From: a virus | Virus record (IMG/VR): IMGVR_UViG_3300044577_000044 | Location: 1 to 33,019 of that record | Direction: 5' to 3' (one strand) | Length of the DNA: 33,019 nt | In this document: positions 29,945 through 33,019 of the stretch, one piece after another | Layout: each line of letters begins with the position of its first letter | Numbering within the stretch: position 1 is the stretch's first letter | Position numbers and translations under genes: made by a program | Notes under the pieces: model-generated | Seen by the model: only the letters and a program-made list of their open reading frames with translations | What the model was told of the DNA's origin: nothing | Database searches by the model: none

Positions 29945-30322
29945 TCAGGTCGACGCCGCCTGGGCACCCTCGCCGTTGGCCGCGCGGCGTCGGCCCTTGC
30001 CCTTGGTCTCGTCCTCGTCGGCTGCCGCCAAGCCGAGCTCGAACTGCACCGGCAGGCCGAAGGCCTCGCGGCACAAGGCGTAGCCGTCGTCGACGTTCTT
30101 GCGCTTGGACTCGTCGGTTTCCAGGTAACGCAGGGCGGCATCGAAGGTGTTTTTGGGGATGCCCACCGCCTCAACCTTGGCGCGCGCCGAGGCGATGTCG
30201 GCGTTGGCCGCGGCGCGTACGCGCTTGGCGTCCTGCACCGCGTTGAGCGCGGTCTTGATGACCAGCAGGATCTCGGTCTTGTTGCCGGCGATGTCGGGGA
30301 TTTCTTTCTTCGGTCGTGCCAT
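29945..30322 (-). CDS. Small coiled-coil protein of phage recombination region
   Basis: A 125-residue protein (ARPKKEIPDIAGNKTEILLV at the start; then AKRVRAAANADIASARAKVEA, helical; then VGIPKNTFDAALRYLETDESKRKNV and AFGLPVQFELG). This layout recurs in alphaproteobacterial phages, sometimes with a GapR/DUF2312-like annotation; I see the coiled coil but not the GapR DNA-binding end. The C-terminus is basic (KGKGRRR). It sits between the RuvC-like gene and the methyltransferase, so a role with DNA is likely. Confidence 0.72.
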   Translation of the reverse strand: MARPKKEIPDIAGNKTEILLVIKTALNAVQDAKRVRAAANADIASARAKVEAVGIPKNTFDAALRYLETDESKRKNVDDGYALCREAFGLPVQFELGLAAADEDETKGKGRRRAANGEGAQAAST

Positions 30323-30323
30323 T

Positions 30324-30872
30324 TTAGGTCTCCATGGGTTGGGGTTGGTTGAACAGGTCCGGCCGCACGGCCGGCGGTGGCGGGTACTGGTCGGGATGGT
30401 GGCGGTGCAGTTGGGCGCAGGCGTAGGCCATCACGCCGATCGCGTCGGCCTCGTTGTGGTCGGTCGGGTCGAAGCCACAGCGGCGCAGGTTCTCGAGGAT
30501 GTCGGTCTTGGTCCCGTTGCCGCGCCCCGTGACGTGTTTCTTGATGGTCTGGACGGGGACGCCCAGGCAGGCGATGTCGCGGTGCTCGCACCACATCAGT
30601 AGGACCGCCTCAAAGCCGCCCCACATCTGCACCGCGCGCGCGCCGTGGTTTCTGGCGATAAACGTGACTTTCTCGTAGGCGACCAGCGCCAGCGCGCCAT
30701 CCGCAGCCTCGAGGCACCAACTCAGATGCTCCTTGAGCAGGCGGAAACGGGAGCCGGGCTGGTTATCCGCAATGGGAGCGCAGTCCAGCACGCCCGACAG
30801 ATTCGCGCGATCGTCGCGCCGCATCGCCCAGCCGGTCGCGGTGCCCAGGTCGAGGCCCAGGACCGCGCTCAT
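30324..30872 (-). CDS. RuvC-like Holliday-junction resolvase
   Basis: A 182-residue protein of RNase H fold. Asp8 in VLGLDLGTATGWA, Glu67 in LVAYEKVTF and His139/Asp143 in TDHNEADAIGVMAYA make the four-acid (here with His) catalytic set of phage RuvC-like enzymes. A conserved block (GVPVQTIKKHVTGRGNGTKTDILENLRRCGF, about 104-134) matches the family. Role: cut branched replicative DNA before packaging. The ATG overlaps the membrane-protein stop by ATGA. The C-terminus is Pro/Gln/His-rich. Confidence 0.88.
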   Translation of the reverse strand: MSAVLGLDLGTATGWAMRRDDRANLSGVLDCAPIADNQPGSRFRLLKEHLSWCLEAADGALALVAYEKVTFIARNHGARAVQMWGGFEAVLLMWCEHRDIACLGVPVQTIKKHVTGRGNGTKTDILENLRRCGFDPTDHNEADAIGVMAYACAQLHRHHPDQYPPPPAVRPDLFNQPQPMET

Positions 30873-30982
30873 GCCGCGCACCACAAAACACCGAACAGCA
30901 CCGCGATCGCCGCGAACCCGATCAGCAGCCCGGCAGTGGCGCCCCAGATCACCGCGTTGCCGATTCTGCCGAGTAAGGCCAT
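30869..30982 (-). CDS. Tiny single-pass membrane protein (37 aa)
   Basis: MALLGRIGNAVIWGATAGLL begins a 37-residue chain with one transmembrane segment through residue 35 and two cysteine-adjacent end residues (WCAA). It shares bases with both neighbours (TGATG upstream, ATGA downstream), which supports it as a gene. Function unknown. Confidence 0.65.
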   Translation of the reverse strand: MALLGRIGNAVIWGATAGLLIGFAAIAVLFGVLWCAA

Positions 30983-31272
30983 CACGTGGCCAGCCCCATT
31001 GCGCGCTTGACGCGGATGTCCATCAAGATCGCTAACCACGCGGCCAAGGCATCGCACCGCAGTGCGCGCAGCGACCCGAGGAACGCTCGTGGCCGCCGTC
31101 GATGATCATCCGAGCGCATGGCCCGCTGACAAAACTTTTGAAGCGCGCGGCTCACCACCTTGTACTCGTCGCGCAGGCGCCCATCGGCCAGCTTCCAATG
31201 GCGCTGGCATATCCATTGGTCGTGGCGCCCGCGCGATCGGTAGCATCGACAGCCGGGAACCTGGCAGACCAT
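30982..31272 (-). CDS. Small zinc-binding protein (96 aa)
   Basis: Cys3, Cys8 or Cys10, Cys22 and His25 (VCQVPGCRCYRSRG...WICQRHW) form a compact zinc site. The rest is helical and Arg-rich. I know this opening (MCxVPGCxxYRSR) from phage proteins in replication blocks. The ATG lies two bases after the methyltransferase stop. The role is unknown; protein-protein or nucleic-acid contact is likely. Confidence 0.7.
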   Translation of the reverse strand: MVCQVPGCRCYRSRGRHDQWICQRHWKLADGRLRDEYKVVSRALQKFCQRAMRSDDHRRRPRAFLGSLRALRCDALAAWLAILMDIRVKRAMGLAT

Positions 31273-31274
31273 TA

Positions 31275-31877
31275 TCACGCCTCCTCCGGCTTGCGCAGCC
31301 AGCGCAGTTGAGACGGGCCCATCCAATCCTTATCCCACACGAACCAGGCGTAGGCGGTCTTGGACCCGGCGTGCTTTGCGCCCTCTTGGTTCCAATCGTA
31401 AGGCAGGTCATGCCCCGGCGCGATCGGCACCCGGTTGGCGAACACCAGCACGCGGGCCAGCGGGGTTTCCTCGAACAGGTCGGCGCGGCGTTTGCTTTCA
31501 AGGAACGGCAGGCGCAGGAGAAAGGCGACCTTGTGGCGCGCCACGTTTAGGGCGACGCGAACGAAATTCTCCGCGTCCGCGTAGGGCGGGTTCGAGATGA
31601 TGTTGTCGGTCGCGGTGAAGTCCTGGTTGATCTCGAGGAAGTTCGCGACGTGGATGTGGAATTTCTCCGGCGCGTCGCGGTCGGCCAAGTCCGCGCCGAA
31701 CGTGTTGAAACCACGCTCGCGCGACGCGCCGACGATCGTGCCCACCCCGGCCGCCGGATCGAACACCGAGCCGACGAAGCGCTCGGCCGCGAACAGGGCT
31801 TCCACCGCCCACGCCGGCTCGACGTAGAAGTCGCCAGCGACCCGCTCGTAGCCCGTCGTATGCTCGTGCAGGCTCAC
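31275..31877 (-). CDS. N6-adenine-type SAM-dependent DNA methyltransferase
   Basis: A 200-residue protein. YERVAGDFYVEPAWAVEAL (residues 10-28) precedes motif I FDPAAGVGTI (39-48) and the catalytic motif IV NPPY (96-99). The arrangement is that of phage gamma/alpha-type amino-methyltransferases. The last third has a Trp-rich segment (KTAYAWFVWDKDWMGPSQLRWL). Start is a GTG that overlaps the previous frame by GTGA. Together with the cytosine enzyme it gives the phage two modification activities. Target sequence unknown. Confidence 0.86.
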   Translation of the reverse strand: MSLHEHTTGYERVAGDFYVEPAWAVEALFAAERFVGSVFDPAAGVGTIVGASRERGFNTFGADLADRDAPEKFHIHVANFLEINQDFTATDNIISNPPYADAENFVRVALNVARHKVAFLLRLPFLESKRRADLFEETPLARVLVFANRVPIAPGHDLPYDWNQEGAKHAGSKTAYAWFVWDKDWMGPSQLRWLRKPEEA

Positions 31878-32200
31878 GCCGTCACCGCGCGCTTCCTATT
31901 TTTGCGCCACCAAAGAGGGCGCAAAAATGAAGCCGCCTGTTGGCCGCCGCATAGCTCGTGCATAAAAACCGCCACAAATGAAAAAAGCTGGTGGGCGCGC
32001 CGCCGCTCGTGTTGACAAGAGTGTACAAGGATGTCTCCACCCATTACGGCAACGCGCCCGAAACTTATGCCGCAGCTATTGGTTGGCGGCCGTCGGCGCC
32101 GGCGCTTTTCAGGCGCGGAGAGTGGTCCGCGTGGGCGGGACGCCAGAGCCGTAACGGCCGGCCGCCGGGAGCCGTCGAATTGATCCCCGTCCAAACTCAT
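31874..32200 (-). CDS. Doubtful ORF (108 aa) between two operon genes
   Basis: The frame joins its neighbours by ATGA and GTGA, which argues for a gene, but the protein is not convincing: Arg/Pro-rich N-half and a C-half with low-complexity and Trp-Trp-Arg-Lys, with no recognised domain. A perfect 11-base inverted repeat lies inside its end, and a TTTTTT run and TTGTCAACA-like element near 31990-32020 suggest regulatory DNA. Either a fast-evolving gene or mostly non-coding. Confidence 0.4.
   Translation of the reverse strand: MSLDGDQFDGSRRPAVTALASRPRGPLSAPEKRRRRRPPTNSCGISFGRVAVMGGDILVHSCQHERRRAHQLFSFVAVFMHELCGGQQAASFLRPLWWRKNRKRAVTA
31898..31928. repeat. Perfect inverted repeat (11-base arms, 9-base loop)
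   Basis: ATTTTTGCGCC and GGCGCAAAAAT flank a nine-base centre. Each strand ends in AAAAAT, not a T-run, so it is not a classical terminator. It sits 20 bases before the methyltransferase GTG and could be an operator or an mRNA hairpin. Confidence 0.8.
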
Positions 32201-32592
32201 GTCTCATCCCCGTCGTCTGCGTCTGGCCGGCGACGCATGAGGTCGACCGTGTGGACATATTTCGACGCCGCGTCGCGCGCCGCGAGAGCGGCCTTGCCGG
32301 CCACGCCGTGGCGCATCATCGCGGCCTCGTCGGTTGTCATGCACGCGATGTCGAGCTCGGCGAAGACCTCTGTGAGGAACGACGCGCCGAACGCCTCGGC
32401 GAGGGCGAACAGGTTGCCAAGATCGCACGGATAGGCGCCGTCGTACCACGCCTTGGCCGAGGACTCCGAAGCGCCGGTAGCGTCGACCACGCCGTTGATC
32501 ACGGCGGCCCGCGTGCCGTCGCCCCTGAGCGTCCGCAGCGCGCGCGACAGCCCCGCCGCCGCCATCTCGGTTTCGCGCGACGGCCCGGGCAT
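32197..32592 (-). CDS. HTH-like phage regulatory protein
   Basis: A 131-residue protein starting MPGPSRETEMAAAGLSRALR, one base shared with the DUF3268-like stop (TGATG). Residues about 32-75 (INGVVDATGASESSAKAWYDGAYPCDLGNLFALAEAFGASFLTEVFAEL) look like a helix-turn-helix (SESSAKAWYDG) followed by a helical block; the layout resembles the 110-residue protein at 23602-23934. It is likely a DNA-binding regulator. Longer frames upstream lie inside the next gene. Confidence 0.72.
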   Translation of the reverse strand: MPGPSRETEMAAAGLSRALRTLRGDGTRAAVINGVVDATGASESSAKAWYDGAYPCDLGNLFALAEAFGASFLTEVFAELDIACMTTDEAAMMRHGVAGKAALAARDAASKYVHTVDLMRRRPDADDGDET

Positions 32593-32912
32593 CAGGCGGC
32601 CTCCCGGAAGCTCCGCACCGCGCGCGGATCGGCCCCGGCGCAGAGCGCGCGCACGCGCCAGAGCGCGGCCGCGTCGAATCGGCCGAAATGGCAGCTCTCG
32701 ATCGGCACGCCGAGCTGGTGGGCGAGCCAGGCGTAGGCGCGGTCGCGCTGGCGCCGCCACACGCGCCGACGGGCCTTCGCCTGCCGCGCGGTTCCTCGCA
32801 CTCCCACCGACTGCGTGACGGCGCCGCCCAAGTCGGTCCACAAGGCGTCGAAGGCGTGATGCGCCGCGTCGCGCAGCAACCGGAAATCCGCTTCGCCGCG
32901 CGCGTCCGTCAC
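32592..32912 (-). CDS. DUF3268-like (zinc-finger-containing family) protein
   Basis: A 106-residue protein. The pattern RRVWRRQRDRAYAWLAHQLG...ESCHFGRFDAAALWRVRALC (about residues 49-93) matches the C-terminal part of DUF3268 phage/bacterial proteins, as I recall them. The N-terminal zinc-finger half is absent, so this is a short form. The start is a GTG overlapping the upstream frame by GTGA. Function unknown. Confidence 0.7.
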   Translation of the reverse strand: MTDARGEADFRLLRDAAHHAFDALWTDLGGAVTQSVGVRGTARQAKARRRVWRRQRDRAYAWLAHQLGVPIESCHFGRFDAAALWRVRALCAGADPRAVRSFREAA

Positions 32913-33019
32913 GGGTCAGGCCTTTGCCCGGCTTTCATTTGAGTTTTCCGTCTGTCGTCGCCGGTTGGCCGTAACCCGGCCATGTGGAAGAACTGACCGG
33001 AGAGCCTACGCCCTTGCAG
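32909..33019 (-). CDS. C-terminal end of an upstream gene (partial)
   Basis: An open frame enters from the window edge and ends in a TGA that overlaps the next gene's GTG (GTGA). The visible residues include GQFFHMAGLRPTGDDRRKT. An internal ATG would give only 24 residues. The operon-style overlap is the main support; identity unknown. Confidence 0.45.
   Translation of the reverse strand: MQGRRLSGQFFHMAGLRPTGDDRRKTQMKAGQRPDP

Noticed and set aside
29945-30594. N-terminal extension of the cytosine methyltransferase frame to 521 codons
   Set aside because: The upstream part is Arg/Pro/Ser/Thr-rich and mirrors the coiled-coil and RuvC genes in another frame. The canonical MNVLDLFSG start is at 29904.
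32842-32912. 214-codon extension of the HTH-like gene upstream of 32592
   Set aside because: It lies inside the DUF3268-like gene, has poor composition, and the TGATG junction at 32592 gives a better start.
1-33019. tRNA, rRNA, CRISPR, attachment sites, insertion sequences
   Set aside because: No cloverleaf-like, array-like or transposase signal was noticed by eye. A tRNAscan or repeat search would be needed to exclude weak cases.

Overview
The window is a contiguous block of a tailed double-stranded DNA bacteriophage (or prophage) genome. Every gene I accept lies on the minus strand, so biological order runs from high to low coordinates. The DNA is GC-rich, and many small proteins resemble those I know from phages of Alphaproteobacteria, so such a host is my best guess (inference, moderate to low confidence). 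The head-tail connector proteins look like the P22 tail machine (gp4-like adaptor, gp10-like plug, ejection proteins), with no long tape measure or sheath, so the virion is probably short-tailed (podovirus-like). No integrase, DNA polymerase, lysozyme, tRNA, rRNA, CRISPR array or insertion sequence is visible.

Region A, about 33019 to 26022, is an early/regulatory and DNA-metabolism operon. It holds a DUF3268-like protein, an HTH-like protein, an N6-adenine-type DNA methyltransferase, a zinc-binding small protein, a tiny membrane protein, a RuvC-like resolvase, a small coiled-coil protein, a C5-cytosine methyltransferase, a sigma-70-like regulator, a DUF1376 protein and three unknowns. Genes are packed with ATGA, GTGA and TGATG junctions. 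The block ends in a strong intrinsic terminator (25953-25984) next to a promoter-like sequence.

Region B, about 25922 to 16499, opens with an Acb2/Tad1-hairpin protein, a predicted anti-CBASS cyclic-nucleotide sponge. It continues with a tiny basic protein, terminase small and large subunits, an HTH-like protein, several very small genes, portal, a GroES-like co-chaperonin, a scaffold-like protein, tiny proteins, a SAP-like protein, a decoration-like protein and the major capsid protein. Hairpin terminators precede the decoration-like gene and follow the capsid gene, which could tune the abundance of these proteins.

Region C, about 16417 to 1, is virion exterior and tail. It holds a beta-helix protein, a PKHD-type 2-oxoglutarate dioxygenase, a zinc-ribbon protein, a YkgJ-like cysteine-cluster protein, several beta-rich structural proteins, a striking seven-repeat protein, a coiled-coil protein, a mosaic tail fibre, an HslV-like Ntn hydrolase, P22 gp4-like and gp10-like proteins, a GNAT acetyltransferase, two ejection-type proteins and the start of a large virion protein that runs off the window.

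The best candidates for follow-up are the Acb2 homologue, the 34-37-residue tandem-repeat protein, the two-frame coding signal at the end of the cytosine methyltransferase, and the cluster of enzymes (dioxygenase, YkgJ-like, HslV-like with Ser at position 2, GNAT) among structural genes. With the 108-residue ORF at 31874-32200 accepted, no stretch longer than 300 bases lacks a gene. If it is rejected, 31878-32196 becomes a 319-base non-coding region with a perfect inverted repeat.
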